Origin: Flavobacteriales bacterium UBA7325
GTDB taxonomy: Bacteria; Bacteroidota; Bacteroidia; Flavobacteriales_D; Crocinitomicaceae
Length of the DNA stretch: 43,584 nt
NCBI GenBank assembly: GCA_002471375.1
Contig: DKPV01000009.1
Location: forward strand, 1 to 43,584
Direction: 5' to 3'
Shown piece after piece: positions 32,849-41,660 of this stretch. Position 1 is the first letter of the stretch. Each line of letters opens with the position of its first letter. The translations under genes were made by a program, and so were the position numbers. The notes beneath the pieces are model-generated. The model saw nothing but the letters and a program-made list of their open reading frames with translations, made no database searches and was not told the DNA's origin.

Positions 32849-33814
32849 TCAGAGCACCATTTGATTACAGCCTCGAACATCTGTATGATCAAACCGTCCC
32901 ATAAGTTCAAGTTTGAGATCGGTAAATCTTCCTAAGTCATCAGTAGCAATGAACGAACAGCTATGAATATTTGCCAAATCTATCACATTAATTCCACCGG
33001 TTTTACCTTCTTTAACAGAAGCGAATGGATCGCTTATATCTCTTAATTGAACATCCATCCATGGGCATAGTTCAAATAGACCATTTTCAATGCTGTAGGA
33101 TTGAGATAGTAATTCTGTCATTCCGTATTCGGATGATATCTTATCACAGTTTAGTTCTAATCGCAATTGTTGGTGAAGTTCCTTTTTGGTCAGTTCTTTT
33201 CTTCTTCCCTTCATGCCACCTGTTTCTATGATAGTAGCGTCGGAAAGATTTGGGGTCAATTCACAAAGATCGAGGAGTGCATAGGATACTCCAAAAATGA
33301 CAACTTGTTTACCAAGTTTACGCGCAGACTTATATCGAGCTATTAGCAAATTGAGATCATCGAGCACAAAACCTGACAATGAGTCTGCAGATTGTTTGAT
33401 GAGATGATCAACCATATAGACAAGACTGGATTCGCCTTGTTCCTGATAGTTGGGCAATAAGGCTAAAATTACTTGATCGCTTGGTATTCCGATTGAGTTA
33501 GTGTAGATTGATGTAAAGGAGCGTTCGTAAACGGCAGAGTCTTTAATCTGGTGAGTTGAGCGCTGACCACTTGTCCCGCTACTTTTAAAAACTACTTGAG
33601 GCTCAAAATCAGTAGATTTAATGCTGTGGGTCTTGAAGAATGAGATTGGTAGAAAAGGGATATCCTCAATCGTACTTGGGTTGTTGCGATTTACTTTTTC
33701 AACGTATTCTCGATAAACGGAGCAATGCTCGACTTGATAATGAAAAACATCTAATGCTACCTTGTCAAAGTCAGTTTTAGACTTAATTGAAAAGATGCGC
33801 TCGATTAATTCCAT
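32849..33814 (-). CDS. LuxE/PaaK-like acyl-protein synthetase
   Basis: This 321-residue protein matches the LuxE/acyl-protein-synthetase group within the ANL superfamily. Visible are LPISFFKTH (54-62), the ATP-binding loop VFKSSGTSGQRSTH (about 75-88), IIETGGMKGRRKELTK, SSEYGMTELLSQSY, which is the 'YGxTE' adenylate motif, and the closing GRFDHTDVRGCN with the expected TDDLGR. Related enzymes activate an acyl group as adenylate or transfer it to a Cys on the protein. Stand-alone forms are common in Bacteroidota near O-antigen or lipid genes. The biological acyl substrate is unknown. It is second in the nucleoside-permease transcript, 7 bases after it. Confidence 0.85.
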   Translation of the reverse strand: MELIERIFSIKSKTDFDKVALDVFHYQVEHCSVYREYVEKVNRNNPSTIEDIPFLPISFFKTHSIKSTDFEPQVVFKSSGTSGQRSTHQIKDSAVYERSFTSIYTNSIGIPSDQVILALLPNYQEQGESSLVYMVDHLIKQSADSLSGFVLDDLNLLIARYKSARKLGKQVVIFGVSYALLDLCELTPNLSDATIIETGGMKGRRKELTKKELHQQLRLELNCDKISSEYGMTELLSQSYSIENGLFELCPWMDVQLRDISDPFASVKEGKTGGINVIDLANIHSCSFIATDDLGRFTDLKLELMGRFDHTDVRGCNQMVL

Positions 33815-33821
33815 AATCTAT

Positions 33822-35075
33822 TTAATGTTCCACTTCGCCAAGCTCTTTAGCATCGTGCTTGTACTTAAAAATTAAGGCAAATGCGACAGTAACTACAAGG
33901 GCATAGATTGCAAAAATAAACCATATTTTTGGCCAATCTCTAATGACACCTGCATCACTATAAACAGAATACAAATCAACAATGTATCCACTTCCGTAGG
34001 CGCCTATTATTGCACCGATCCCATTAGTCATGAGCATAAATAAGCCTTGAGCACTTGATCGAATGGAAGGTGAGGACTCCTTAGCCATGAACATTGACCC
34101 TGAAATATTGAAAAAATCAAAAGCCATTCCGTAGATGATCATCGATAATGTCAAGAATATGAACCCTGTCCCAGGATCACCAATTCCAAAGAACGCAAAT
34201 CGAAGTACCCATGCAAACATACTCATTAGCATAACTTTCTTGATACCAAATTTCTTTAGAAACCATGGTATAGAAAGGATAAACAATGCCTCTGACACCA
34301 TAGAGAAGGAAAGAAAAACAAGTGAATATTCTGTCACAAAAGAACCAGCATATTCGACACCAAAAGACTGAAGAAATTGATCACCCCACATATTTGAAAT
34401 CTGTAAGACGCATCCAAGAAGCATTGAAAAGATTAGAAATAGCGCAATTTTTCTTGACTTAAATAATCTAAATGCGTCGAGTCCAAGGGCTTGAATTACG
34501 GTCTTCTTTTCAGATGATTTTTGAACGCCAACCTTAGGCAAGGTGAAGGAGTATATGCTGAGAACGGCAGAGGCAATCGCACTTACGTAAAATTGATTAG
34601 GTGTGATCCCAAACTCAAGAATATCTACAGACCAAGCAGCAAGAATAAATCCTACAGTCCCCCAAACACGGATAGGAGGAAAAACCTTCACTATATCCAT
34701 CCCACGATTTTCCAAGGTAGCGAATGAAATGGATCGATTAAGTCCAATCGTCGGCATGTAGAACATTGACACTAAAAAGATAATTGCGTAGAACGAATTA
34801 AAATCTTGAACGTTGGCTAAAGCGATAAGGAGACCAGCTAGTATTAAATGCGAGGCGCCCAAAATCTTCTCTGCACTTATCCATTTATCGGCAACAATCC
34901 CCATAATGGCTGGCATGAATAAGGATGCAAAACCCATGGTCCCATAACAAGCAGCAATTTGAATACCACTGAATTTAAGAGTGAAAAACATGTATGCCCC
35001 TGCAGATAGTAACCAAGCTCCCCAAGCAAAAAACTCAAGAAAATTGAGTAGTGTTAATCTAGATTTGATTCCCAT
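33822..35075 (-). CDS. Nucleoside:H+ symporter-type MFS transporter
   Basis: This 417-residue integral membrane protein has twelve likely helices and matches the NupG/XapB family of nucleoside-proton symporters: LLNFLEFFAWGAWLLSAGAYM at the N-terminus, KVFPPIRVWGTVGFILAAW in the first half, and MIIYGMAFDFFNISGSMFMAKESSPSIRSSAQGLFMLMTNGIGAIIGAY in the second half (family pattern 'GvcfDFFnIsGs.fv..e....R..aQGlfmm.tnG.Ga'). It should import purine or pyrimidine nucleosides. It is first in the minus-strand run and probably carries its promoter. Confidence 0.9.
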   Translation of the reverse strand: MGIKSRLTLLNFLEFFAWGAWLLSAGAYMFFTLKFSGIQIAACYGTMGFASLFMPAIMGIVADKWISAEKILGASHLILAGLLIALANVQDFNSFYAIIFLVSMFYMPTIGLNRSISFATLENRGMDIVKVFPPIRVWGTVGFILAAWSVDILEFGITPNQFYVSAIASAVLSIYSFTLPKVGVQKSSEKKTVIQALGLDAFRLFKSRKIALFLIFSMLLGCVLQISNMWGDQFLQSFGVEYAGSFVTEYSLVFLSFSMVSEALFILSIPWFLKKFGIKKVMLMSMFAWVLRFAFFGIGDPGTGFIFLTLSMIIYGMAFDFFNISGSMFMAKESSPSIRSSAQGLFMLMTNGIGAIIGAYGSGYIVDLYSVYSDAGVIRDWPKIWFIFAIYALVVTVAFALIFKYKHDAKELGEVEH

Positions 35076-35139
35076 AGCAAGTAGTTGTATTTAGTGTAGT
35101 ACTTCATTCTGAAGTAAATTCAATCAAAATGGTGATTGG

Positions 35140-35730
35140 TTATGCACCACGTTTATTGATCTCATCTCTTAATTTAGAAGCACGTTCATACTCTTCGTTT
35201 GCAAGAGCATCTGTAAGCTGTGCTTCGAGCTCTTCAACTGAGCGAGATTCAATTGAATCCTTATTTTCATCCTCTTCCTCTGACATTTCAGCGAAAAGAT
35301 TTTCATCTTCTTCGGTTGATTCGTCAAGTAAGATTCCTGCGCTTGAAAGTATGCTTTCAAAAGTGTAGACTGGACACTGAAACCTAACTCCAATGGCAAT
35401 AGCATCGGATGTACGCGCATCAATCTTGGTAATCTTCCCATCCATTTCGCAAATAAGCTTAGAATAGAATATTCCTTCTACTAAATTGTCGATCACAACC
35501 TCCTTGACATTTATGTCAAACGTGGTAGCAAAATTCTTAAATAGATCGTGAGTAAGTGGTCGAGTAGGAACCATTTTTTCAAGCTCGATAGCAATTGCTT
35601 GTGCCTCGAAACCTCCTATGATAATTGGAAGTCGACGGCTGCCGTTTACTTCAGATAAGACCAATGCGTATGCACCTGATTGAGTTTGACTATATGATAA
35701 GCCTACGATCTCAAGTTTGATTTTATCCAT
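35140..35730 (-). CDS. Bifunctional-nuclease-family (DUF151) protein with UvrB/C motif
   Basis: This 196-residue protein has a BFN/DUF151 domain at about 1-135: LPIIIGGFEAQAIAIELEKM, RPLTHDLFKNF and KIDARTSDAIAIGVRF are its three hallmark stretches. A strongly acidic linker (about 137-160) follows, and then a UvrB/UvrC motif (LEAQLTDALANEEYERASKLRDEINKR, 168-194). Characterised DUF151 members have DNase/RNase activity. The domain combination is the standard one in Bacteroidota. It stands between the etf unit and the nucleoside permease, separated from etfA by a terminator. Confidence 0.93.
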   Translation of the reverse strand: MDKIKLEIVGLSYSQTQSGAYALVLSEVNGSRRLPIIIGGFEAQAIAIELEKMVPTRPLTHDLFKNFATTFDINVKEVVIDNLVEGIFYSKLICEMDGKITKIDARTSDAIAIGVRFQCPVYTFESILSSAGILLDESTEEDENLFAEMSEEEDENKDSIESRSVEELEAQLTDALANEEYERASKLRDEINKRGA

Positions 35731-35757
35731 GTTCCCCGTTCCTTTTCCTCAAGTATA

Positions 35758-35793
35758 AATTATCGGGGAAATAAGATTACTTCCCCGATAATT
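35758..35793 (-). terminator. Hairpin ending the etf transcript
   Basis: AATTATCGGGGAA and TTCCCCGATAATT form a perfect 13-bp stem around a 10-base loop, immediately downstream of etfA on the minus strand. The T-tract on that strand is short, so efficiency is uncertain. Confidence 0.75.
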
Positions 35794-35828
35794 ATTGTTT
35801 CGTAAAAATACGATTTCTTTATTACTTA

Positions 35829-36767
35829 CTAATTTGATGCCTTGAATTTCTTCACAGCTTCATTCAATCGTGGTAATACTTCAAAAGCATCTCCTACAAT
35901 TCCATAATCTGCAGCCTTAAAAAACGGCGCTTCTGGATCAGTATTTACAACAACGATTACCTTAGAGCCGTTTACTCCAGCTAAATGTTGGATTGCTCCA
36001 GAAATACCAGCTGCAATGTATAGGTTTGGACGAATTGCTACGCCTGTTTGACCCACGTGCTCATGATGAGGTCTCCATCCGATGTCAGCAACTGGTCGAG
36101 AACATGCTGTAGCTGCTCCCAAGGATGTGGCTAAATCTTCAACCATTCCCCAGTTTTCAGGTCCCTTGAGTCCTCTTCCTGCCGAGACAACTAGTTCAGC
36201 TTCTGGTAATGGAATATCACCTTCAGGTTTCTTAGTGCCAAGAACTGTGATGGATGCTTCTCCAGCATTTCCATTAAAGTCTTCAACGCTACAAGCGCTT
36301 CCACCGCCTTCAGGTTGGAAACTGTTAGGTAAAAGAGAAATGATTTTTTTACCAGAGGACAACTTTACATTTCCAAATGCCTTTCCAGAGAATACATTCA
36401 CTTTTACAGTGTCTCCTGATGGAACATCAACTGCTCCAGAAACAAGTCCAGCTTTTAATCTAACTGATAGTCTAGATGCAACAGCTTTTGCAACTAAATC
36501 ATGGGAGAAAATTACTGTATCGGCTCCAGTTGATTCTACGGCTGTGGTAATGACGCGTGTAAGTTGTTGTGCATCATCAGAAGTAACGGCGCGATCAACT
36601 AGGACTTTGCTCGCTCCGTATTCTCCAAGTGCACCTAAGCTAGAATCGTCAGCTCCACCTACAGTGATAGCAATGACATCATTTCCTAATTTCTTAGCGT
36701 AAGTTACAACCTCTAGTGCGCTTTTAGAAACGCCGTTTGTACTATTTATATATACTAATGTTGACAT
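35829..36767 (-). CDS. etfA: Electron transfer flavoprotein alpha subunit
   Basis: This 312-residue subunit holds FAD and passes electrons from acyl-CoA dehydrogenases to the respiratory quinone pool. The FAD-binding domain is plain: LVVSAGRGLKGPENW, GAATACSRPVADIGWRPHHEHVGQTGV, YIAAGISGAIQHLAGVNGSKVIVVVNTDPEAPFFKAADYGIVGD. It starts 12 bases after etfB in the same direction. The N-terminal domain (SALEVVTYAKKLG, AVASRLSVRLKAGLVSGAVDV) is complete. It implies beta-oxidation or amino-acid oxidation, in keeping with a cell that also has a FadL-type porin. Confidence 0.97.
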   Translation of the reverse strand: MSTLVYINSTNGVSKSALEVVTYAKKLGNDVIAITVGGADDSSLGALGEYGASKVLVDRAVTSDDAQQLTRVITTAVESTGADTVIFSHDLVAKAVASRLSVRLKAGLVSGAVDVPSGDTVKVNVFSGKAFGNVKLSSGKKIISLLPNSFQPEGGGSACSVEDFNGNAGEASITVLGTKKPEGDIPLPEAELVVSAGRGLKGPENWGMVEDLATSLGAATACSRPVADIGWRPHHEHVGQTGVAIRPNLYIAAGISGAIQHLAGVNGSKVIVVVNTDPEAPFFKAADYGIVGDAFEVLPRLNEAVKKFKASN

Positions 36768-36779
36768 AATAGAAGTGGA

Positions 36780-37520
36780 TTAAATGACTTTCGCCTCGTT
36801 ATGTAATAACTCTACTAATTCATCCATATTTTCTGGATCAATCATCTTGCACGCTGATTTAGCTGCTGGAAGTCCGTAGCTTTCAAATGATGTAAGCGCT
36901 TGGATATCTGCTGCTGGAACAACATTAAGTGGTTTGGTTCTTGCAGCCATAATTCCTCGCATGTTTGGAATCCGTTGTTCCGCCATACCCTTAGCACATG
37001 AAATGACCGCTGGTAGATTTAATTCAGCACTTTGCACACCTCCCTGAACTTCTCGTTCGATAGTTGCTTTAGTACCATTTACATCCAGTTTAGAAGCAAC
37101 AGATACAAATGGAAGGTCCATTGCCTCAGCTAACATTCCACCTACCTGTGATCCGTTATAGTTAATTGTTTCTTTTCCAGTTAAGATGAGGTCGTACCCT
37201 CCATCTTTTGCAAATTCAGCGATTTGCATAGCAACAAAATAAGCATCTGTTGGCTCTGCATCGATTCGGACTGCATCATCAGCACCAATTGCTAGTGCTT
37301 TACGGATTACGGCATCATCATCGGCTTGACCAACTGTACATATTGTAACTGTTCCGCCATTTGCTTCTTTAAGCTCAAGTCCTCGGACTAAAGCGTACCA
37401 TTCATCGTATGGATTTACGATATACTGAACTCCATTTTCATCGAATTTCGAGTCACCATCTACAAAGGCGATTTTCGAAGTCGTATCCGGAGATTTACTG
37501 ATACAAACTAATATTTTCAT
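36780..37520 (-). CDS. etfB: Electron transfer flavoprotein beta subunit
   Basis: This 246-residue protein binds AMP and pairs with EtfA. It shows ILVCISKSPDTTSKI at the N-terminus, IVNPYDEWYALVRGLELKE, DLILTGKETINYNGSQVGGMLAEAMDLPFVS (the family signature) and IPNMRGIMAARTKPL. It is the first gene of the etfBA unit; upstream lies a 135-base spacer in which no clear promoter sequence stands out. Confidence 0.97.
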   Translation of the reverse strand: MKILVCISKSPDTTSKIAFVDGDSKFDENGVQYIVNPYDEWYALVRGLELKEANGGTVTICTVGQADDDAVIRKALAIGADDAVRIDAEPTDAYFVAMQIAEFAKDGGYDLILTGKETINYNGSQVGGMLAEAMDLPFVSVASKLDVNGTKATIEREVQGGVQSAELNLPAVISCAKGMAEQRIPNMRGIMAARTKPLNVVPAADIQALTSFESYGLPAAKSACKMIDPENMDELVELLHNEAKVI

Positions 37521-37655
37521 AGGGAATAATTTCTTTAAATCGTTCGCGAATTTAACAATTTATTGACCGTTTTAGGGTATAAGAAAGGCTTTAATTTGGA
37601 TTCTTTTATATTTTCCAAGTTGTAGAGGAGAAATCGATGAAAATTCGAGCCTAAG

Positions 37656-38363
37656 TTAGTGAGTAATCAATTCTCCCGAACCAGAATGATCGATAAGGTT
37701 TGTCTGCGTAGGACTGCCATAAATATGCACATCCCCTTCGTCTTTAATACTATATTCAAATAGTGTACTTGCTCTTATACTACAATCTGCTTTCGATTCA
37801 TTTTCAAGGATACCATATTCAGCTTGAACATCGGATGCGTCAACCTTAACCAAGGCAGTTGTCCAAAGTTTCATAGCGTAGCATTGACCGGTGAGTGTTA
37901 TTCTACCACCAGTTGGTGCGTTGTTCCAGAAAAAGAAGGTGTGACAATCTAAATCCAAACTTGCCTCACTCCCCTTGCCTTTAAGTACCAGTCCAAACTC
38001 ATTTGAGGTGATTGGATTTCTTGTAGTGATCCCACAAGTTTCATTTGCGTTTACACCTTCTAGAGGTGGTGCATGTATCGTTAGTGTTACTTTATTACTT
38101 TTTGGTGAGAGCCAGTCATTACTGGAGGTACGTTCAATGTTCAGTATCCCATTTTCAATAGTTAGTTCAACAGCGTTGACAATTTTGGCCTTACCGCTTA
38201 GCTCCACAAAGTATGCCGTATCTTCCACTAGGATGACATTAAATGAGCTATTTAAATGAACATAGGAAAAGGCTTCTAAGTCTCGAGTGATTTGAATCTC
38301 TTTGTTCTCTTTCCCGCAAGAGAAAAGTATTAAAATCGGTAGAATGAATAAAAAGGTTCTCAT
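37656..38363 (-). CDS. DUF2807 (GIN-domain) lipoprotein
   Basis: This 235-residue lipoprotein has a signal FLFILPILILFSC (anchor about C16) and the repetitive beta-helix-like DUF2807/GIN domain: 'SFNVILVEDTAYFVELSGKAKIVNAVELTIENGILNIE', then several 'V-x-G/N-x-x' rungs (GVNANETCGI, GLVLKGKGSEASLDLDC, MKLWTTALVKVDASDV, YSIKDEGDVHIYG) and a closing HSGSGELI. Such proteins are putative surface or periplasmic adhesin-like modules of unknown function. It starts 2 bases after the stop of the PagL-like gene, so both are one transcript. Confidence 0.85.
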   Translation of the reverse strand: MRTFLFILPILILFSCGKENKEIQITRDLEAFSYVHLNSSFNVILVEDTAYFVELSGKAKIVNAVELTIENGILNIERTSSNDWLSPKSNKVTLTIHAPPLEGVNANETCGITTRNPITSNEFGLVLKGKGSEASLDLDCHTFFFWNNAPTGGRITLTGQCYAMKLWTTALVKVDASDVQAEYGILENESKADCSIRASTLFEYSIKDEGDVHIYGSPTQTNLIDHSGSGELITH

Positions 38364-38365
38364 AA

Positions 38366-39472
38366 TTAAAACTTGTAGCCAAATCCAATTTCAGGATAAT
38401 CAAGGATGTGCAAATGTGATTTCAGAGCGAAGCGCAGAGAAAAATTATCGTTTACAAAGTATTTGAGAATTGCTCTACTGTACATCGCTTTATTGTTTAC
38501 ACGATTAGCAAGTCCAATGTAGAACCCTTCTTGGAGGGAAAATCTAAAATTACGATATACAATTGTTTGTGACAGATGAATACCTGTTTGAAAATTGTCT
38601 GTCACTCTAGTTTCTTCTCCGGCTTCTTCAAGTTGCGGAATGACTGAGGTGTCATAAAAAACATCGAGTCCTGTTCCAAAGTTGAAAGTTCGACCAATTA
38701 AATAGTTGTATTCAAAGGCTGCCGAATAAGTGGGATAGTACTTCGCTAAAAATGATCTAGTGTATTTGGCTCCCAGACTTGCAAGTACTTCAAATGAATG
38801 ACCTCTTTCATAGTCAGGAATTTCACTTTCTATTCGTTCGGTTTTTTCACCTATTAGATAGTTGACACCTGAATAAGCAGTGAGATAGTTAAGGCCGATG
38901 TTCGGATATCCAGTGTTTCCATTGGAATAATGGTCAAACGATAGGCCTGCGTTCATACTAAATCGATCTGTGAGTTGGAATGAGCTTCCAAAGCGCACAT
39001 TGTAATGTATGTTTATACTTGATCCTATGGCTACGTTTAGATGGTTTTTGTCAAGGTCAAATTTTTTGGTTAAATAGCCTAAACCGATTCCCATTCGATT
39101 GAAAATTCTAAAATTCCTTCCTGAGAACAAGTTGATTCTATAGAAATAGTTGGCAGCAAAAGCCTTTCCGTATACTTCTGAGTTTCCAAGTGTGCTGTAG
39201 AACAATGCTAACCCCATTTCGGGGTAACCAAATATTTGTTCGTAGATGTCATTTCCTTTCTTCTCTTTATAGATAGCCAAATCGAAAGATTGGGCATGAT
39301 TTGTAGTTGTATAGCTAACAATGGAATATTCTGGCACCAATAACCCAAACTGATAATTACCACCTATTACCAGATCATCGGTAAACTTCTCTTGGGCATC
39401 TGAGACGTATAGGAGGTGGAGAAACGCAATCGTTAAGACGTACTTGATAAAAGTCTTTTGTTTAATTATCAT
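38366..39472 (-). CDS. PagL-like acyloxyacyl hydrolase / lipid A 3-O-deacylase family protein
   Basis: The frame extends upstream to 39550, but the ATG at 39472 starts a proper signal peptide (MIIKQKTFIKYVLTIAFLHLLYVSDAQ) and is preferred, giving 368 residues. The C-terminal strand ends in GFGYKF, as in outer membrane barrels. SFDHYSNGNTGYPNIGLNY (179-197) matches the PagL active-site strand pattern H-x-S-N with PNxG.N: H181 and S183 would be the catalytic pair. PagL removes a 3-O acyl chain from lipid A. At 368 residues it is about twice the size of PagL (about 150-190), with a second stretch of strands whose role is unclear. It is followed by the DUF2807 lipoprotein gene. Confidence 0.82.
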   Translation of the reverse strand: MIIKQKTFIKYVLTIAFLHLLYVSDAQEKFTDDLVIGGNYQFGLLVPEYSIVSYTTTNHAQSFDLAIYKEKKGNDIYEQIFGYPEMGLALFYSTLGNSEVYGKAFAANYFYRINLFSGRNFRIFNRMGIGLGYLTKKFDLDKNHLNVAIGSSINIHYNVRFGSSFQLTDRFSMNAGLSFDHYSNGNTGYPNIGLNYLTAYSGVNYLIGEKTERIESEIPDYERGHSFEVLASLGAKYTRSFLAKYYPTYSAAFEYNYLIGRTFNFGTGLDVFYDTSVIPQLEEAGEETRVTDNFQTGIHLSQTIVYRNFRFSLQEGFYIGLANRVNNKAMYSRAILKYFVNDNFSLRFALKSHLHILDYPEIGFGYKF

Positions 39473-39657
39473 CCCGTAAATGTATGAAAATTTAGGTTGT
39501 TCAAAAATTTGATTTTGTACTTTCGATTGGATTTGTATCACCATCTCCAATGCTGATATAGAGGTTTTTCTGAACTAAGTATAATGGCTAATGCGATGGC
39601 GCTTTTTATTAGGATTAATATCGACTAAAAAAGTTTTCTCTTAATTTCTAATTTTAG

Positions 39658-39665
39658 TACATTTG
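39658..39665 (+). promoter_or_regulatory. Likely -7 element of the pdhB promoter
   Basis: TACATTTG fits TAnnTTTG exactly, 38 bases before the pdhB ATG. A TTTT sequence lies about 20 bases upstream where TTG is expected, so the -33 element is weak. Confidence 0.45.
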
Positions 39666-39702
39666 GCGACCCATTAAATGTTTAGGGTATAAATTACAGG
39701 AC

Positions 39703-40680
39703 ATGAAAACATTACAATTTAGAGAAGCACTATGTGAAGCGATGTCAGAAGAGATGCGTCGTGATGAGAATGTTTTTCTTTTAGGAGAAGAGGTTGCGGA
39801 GTATAATGGTGCCTATAAGGTTTCTCAAGGAATGCTTGATGAATTTGGTCCAAAGCGAGTGATTGATACCCCTATAGCTGAACTTGGATTTACTGGGATA
39901 GCGGTTGGTGCTTCAATGAATGGTTTACGTCCAATTGTCGAGTTTATGACTTGGAATTTTGCCATTCTAGCGGCTGATCAGATTATCAATAGTGCGGCAA
40001 AAATGTTACAGATGTCAGGAGGTCAATATAATTGCCCGATTGTATTTCGAGGAGGGAACGGTTCCGCTGGACAGTTAGCAGCTACGCATTCACAAAGTTT
40101 TGAAGCGTTTTATTCACATGTGCCAGGTTTAAAGGTTGTCACTCCAGCAAACCCAGCTGATGCGAAAGGTTTGTTGAAAGCAGCTATTAGAGATAATGAC
40201 CCCGTTGTATTTCTTGAGTCTGAGAAGATGTATGGAGACAAAGGTGAGGTTCCTGAAGGAGAATTTATGATTCCTATTGGCGTGGCAAACGTTACGAAGA
40301 AAGGAACCGATGTAACTATTGTTTCGTTTGGGAAGATTTTGAAAGTGGTTGCTGAGGCTGTTGAGGTTCTTGAGAAAGAGGGTGTAAGCTGTGAAGTTAT
40401 TGATCTGAGAACAGTTCGGCCAATCGATTATCCGACGGTTGTTGAATCTATAAAGAAAACGAATCGTTGTGTAGTTGTTGAAGAGTCTTGGCCATTGGCT
40501 TCTATTGCATCGGAAATGGCGTATCATTTACAGAGATATGCATTTGATTATCTTGATGCTCCGGTCATGCGAGTAATGCAGACGGACACGCCTCTTGCGT
40601 TTTCACCAACGTTAATTCCTGTAGCTCTTCCTAGCACTGATCGAGTTGTTAAGGCGGTTCGTTCAGTGATGTACCGATAG
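39703..40680 (+). CDS. pdhB: Pyruvate dehydrogenase E1 component beta subunit
   Basis: This 325-residue protein is the beta half of the thiamine-diphosphate E1 enzyme that decarboxylates pyruvate for acetyl-CoA formation. Characteristic stretches are ENVFLLGEEVAEYNGAYKVSQGML, RVIDTPIAELGFTGIAVGASMNGLRPIVEFMTWNF, FRGGNGSAGQLAATHSQSFEAFYSHVPGLKVVTPANPADAKGLLKAAI and DPVVFLESEKMYG. The C-terminal lipoyl-reductive part is VVVEESWPLASIASEMA. It stands alone; the alpha subunit and E2 are not nearby, as in several Flavobacteriia where these genes are scattered. Confidence 0.96.
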   Translation: MKTLQFREALCEAMSEEMRRDENVFLLGEEVAEYNGAYKVSQGMLDEFGPKRVIDTPIAELGFTGIAVGASMNGLRPIVEFMTWNFAILAADQIINSAAKMLQMSGGQYNCPIVFRGGNGSAGQLAATHSQSFEAFYSHVPGLKVVTPANPADAKGLLKAAIRDNDPVVFLESEKMYGDKGEVPEGEFMIPIGVANVTKKGTDVTIVSFGKILKVVAEAVEVLEKEGVSCEVIDLRTVRPIDYPTVVESIKKTNRCVVVEESWPLASIASEMAYHLQRYAFDYLDAPVMRVMQTDTPLAFSPTLIPVALPSTDRVVKAVRSVMYR

Positions 40681-40780
40681 GTAAATCATGCGCCAAATAA
40701 GCAGTTAGTAAAATCTATATTGGATTTTAGCTCAGATAACCTTACCTTGGGCGTAATTCTAACTTAAACAATATTCTCTT

Positions 40781-41005
40781 ATGAAAAAAGTATTAGCAGT
40801 AGCAGCATTCGCGGCATTTGGATTAATGTCTTGTAAAAAAGATTACACTTGCGAATGTGTAACTACAGCGGCAGGAGTTCAAACAGGCACTACGACAGTT
40901 ACTATCAACGACACAAAAGGTAAGGCAACTGAAACTTGTGACGAAGGTGATGATTCTGCAAGCGTATTCGGATTTACAACGACTACGGCATGTGAAATCA
41001 ATTAA
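40781..41005 (+). CDS. Small lipoprotein (74 residues)
   Basis: The frame starts MKKVLAVAAFAAFGLMSCKKDYTCECVT, with lipobox LMSC and C18 as anchor. CKKDYTCECV at the beginning of the mature chain, followed by Thr-rich strands and another Cys, is a recurrent layout of very small Bacteroidota lipoproteins that hold a Cys-rich knot. Four cysteines besides the lipid anchor (C24, C26, C53, C71) could make two disulfides. Its function is unknown. It has its own terminator 20 bases downstream and a 100-base spacer upstream, so it is an independent gene. Confidence 0.85.
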   Translation: MKKVLAVAAFAAFGLMSCKKDYTCECVTTAAGVQTGTTTVTINDTKGKATETCDEGDDSASVFGFTTTTACEIN

Positions 41006-41026
41006 TTGATTACAATAATTTAATTG

Positions 41027-41058
41027 AGATCGCCTTCTTTTGGCGGTCTTTTTTTTTA
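41027..41058 (+). terminator. Terminator after the small lipoprotein gene
   Basis: AGATCGCC pairs with GGCGGTCT (one T-G) around a seven-base loop, followed by nine Ts. Confidence 0.9.
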
Positions 41059-41069
41059 GACCAATTTCT

Positions 41070-41651
41070 ATGAATGACTTATTTAGCTCTTTTGGCTTTG
41101 GGTGGACAATGAGTAAGGTGCTTCCGTACGCTCTTTTTCTTCTTCTCGGGATTGTGATGACTCTGTTGGTGAGGAGAAAGTCGAGTAATCGGAAGGTTCG
41201 GATCTCTGCTTGGTTACTTACCGTCGTCCCATTTTTGGTATACTTTATGGGTAATCCCATTTATGAAAGTGATTTTGCTAACGATTATTCTATCGTTGAT
41301 CCCGCTGATGAGATTTCCGAAATGGATCACCTCACTGTAATTGCAATTCCGAATTGCCCATACTGTCACGAGGCATTGGATAGGCTATTAAAAATTCAAG
41401 AGCGTACATCAAGTGTCAATATCGATTTTAAAGTACTTTCAACTGATTCGCTTGCGTTAGACCAATATCTTGAGAAAGCTAAAGGTCGAATCAATATTGT
41501 TCTGGAAAGTGATTTTGTTCCGTTTGAGACAATTTCCAAAAGCAGATTCCCAACTTATGTTTTTACTTCTTCAGCGGAGACACGCATATGGCATAATGAT
41601 CAAATCGGTACAAGGGCATTTGATTGGTTGGAAGGAGAGCTGTCTGGATAG
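41070..41651 (+). CDS. Membrane-anchored thioredoxin-like protein with CPYC motif
   Basis: A TTG at 41040 lies in the same frame but inside the preceding terminator; the ATG at 41070 (MNDLFSSFGFGW) is preferred, giving 193 residues. Two hydrophobic segments (about 17-35 and 46-60) precede a soluble thioredoxin-fold region from about residue 85: HLTVIAIPNCPYCHEALDRL with redox motif CPYC (96-99), and the cis-proline strand FPTYVFTSS (P161). CPYC is the glutaredoxin-type motif. Two membrane segments with an extracytoplasmic redox domain suggest disulfide exchange at the membrane, although the side facing out cannot be settled from sequence. No partner gene is adjacent. Confidence 0.8.
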   Translation: MNDLFSSFGFGWTMSKVLPYALFLLLGIVMTLLVRRKSSNRKVRISAWLLTVVPFLVYFMGNPIYESDFANDYSIVDPADEISEMDHLTVIAIPNCPYCHEALDRLLKIQERTSSVNIDFKVLSTDSLALDQYLEKAKGRINIVLESDFVPFETISKSRFPTYVFTSSAETRIWHNDQIGTRAFDWLEGELSG

Positions 41652-41660
41652 CATAGCACT

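Noticed and set aside
36082..36702. 206-codon frame opposite etfA
   Set aside because: It is the mirror of a well-conserved gene; the long frame results from biased codon use in etfA and shows no domain.
40129..40527. 132-codon frame opposite pdhB
   Set aside because: Antisense shadow of a clearly identified gene, without family motifs.
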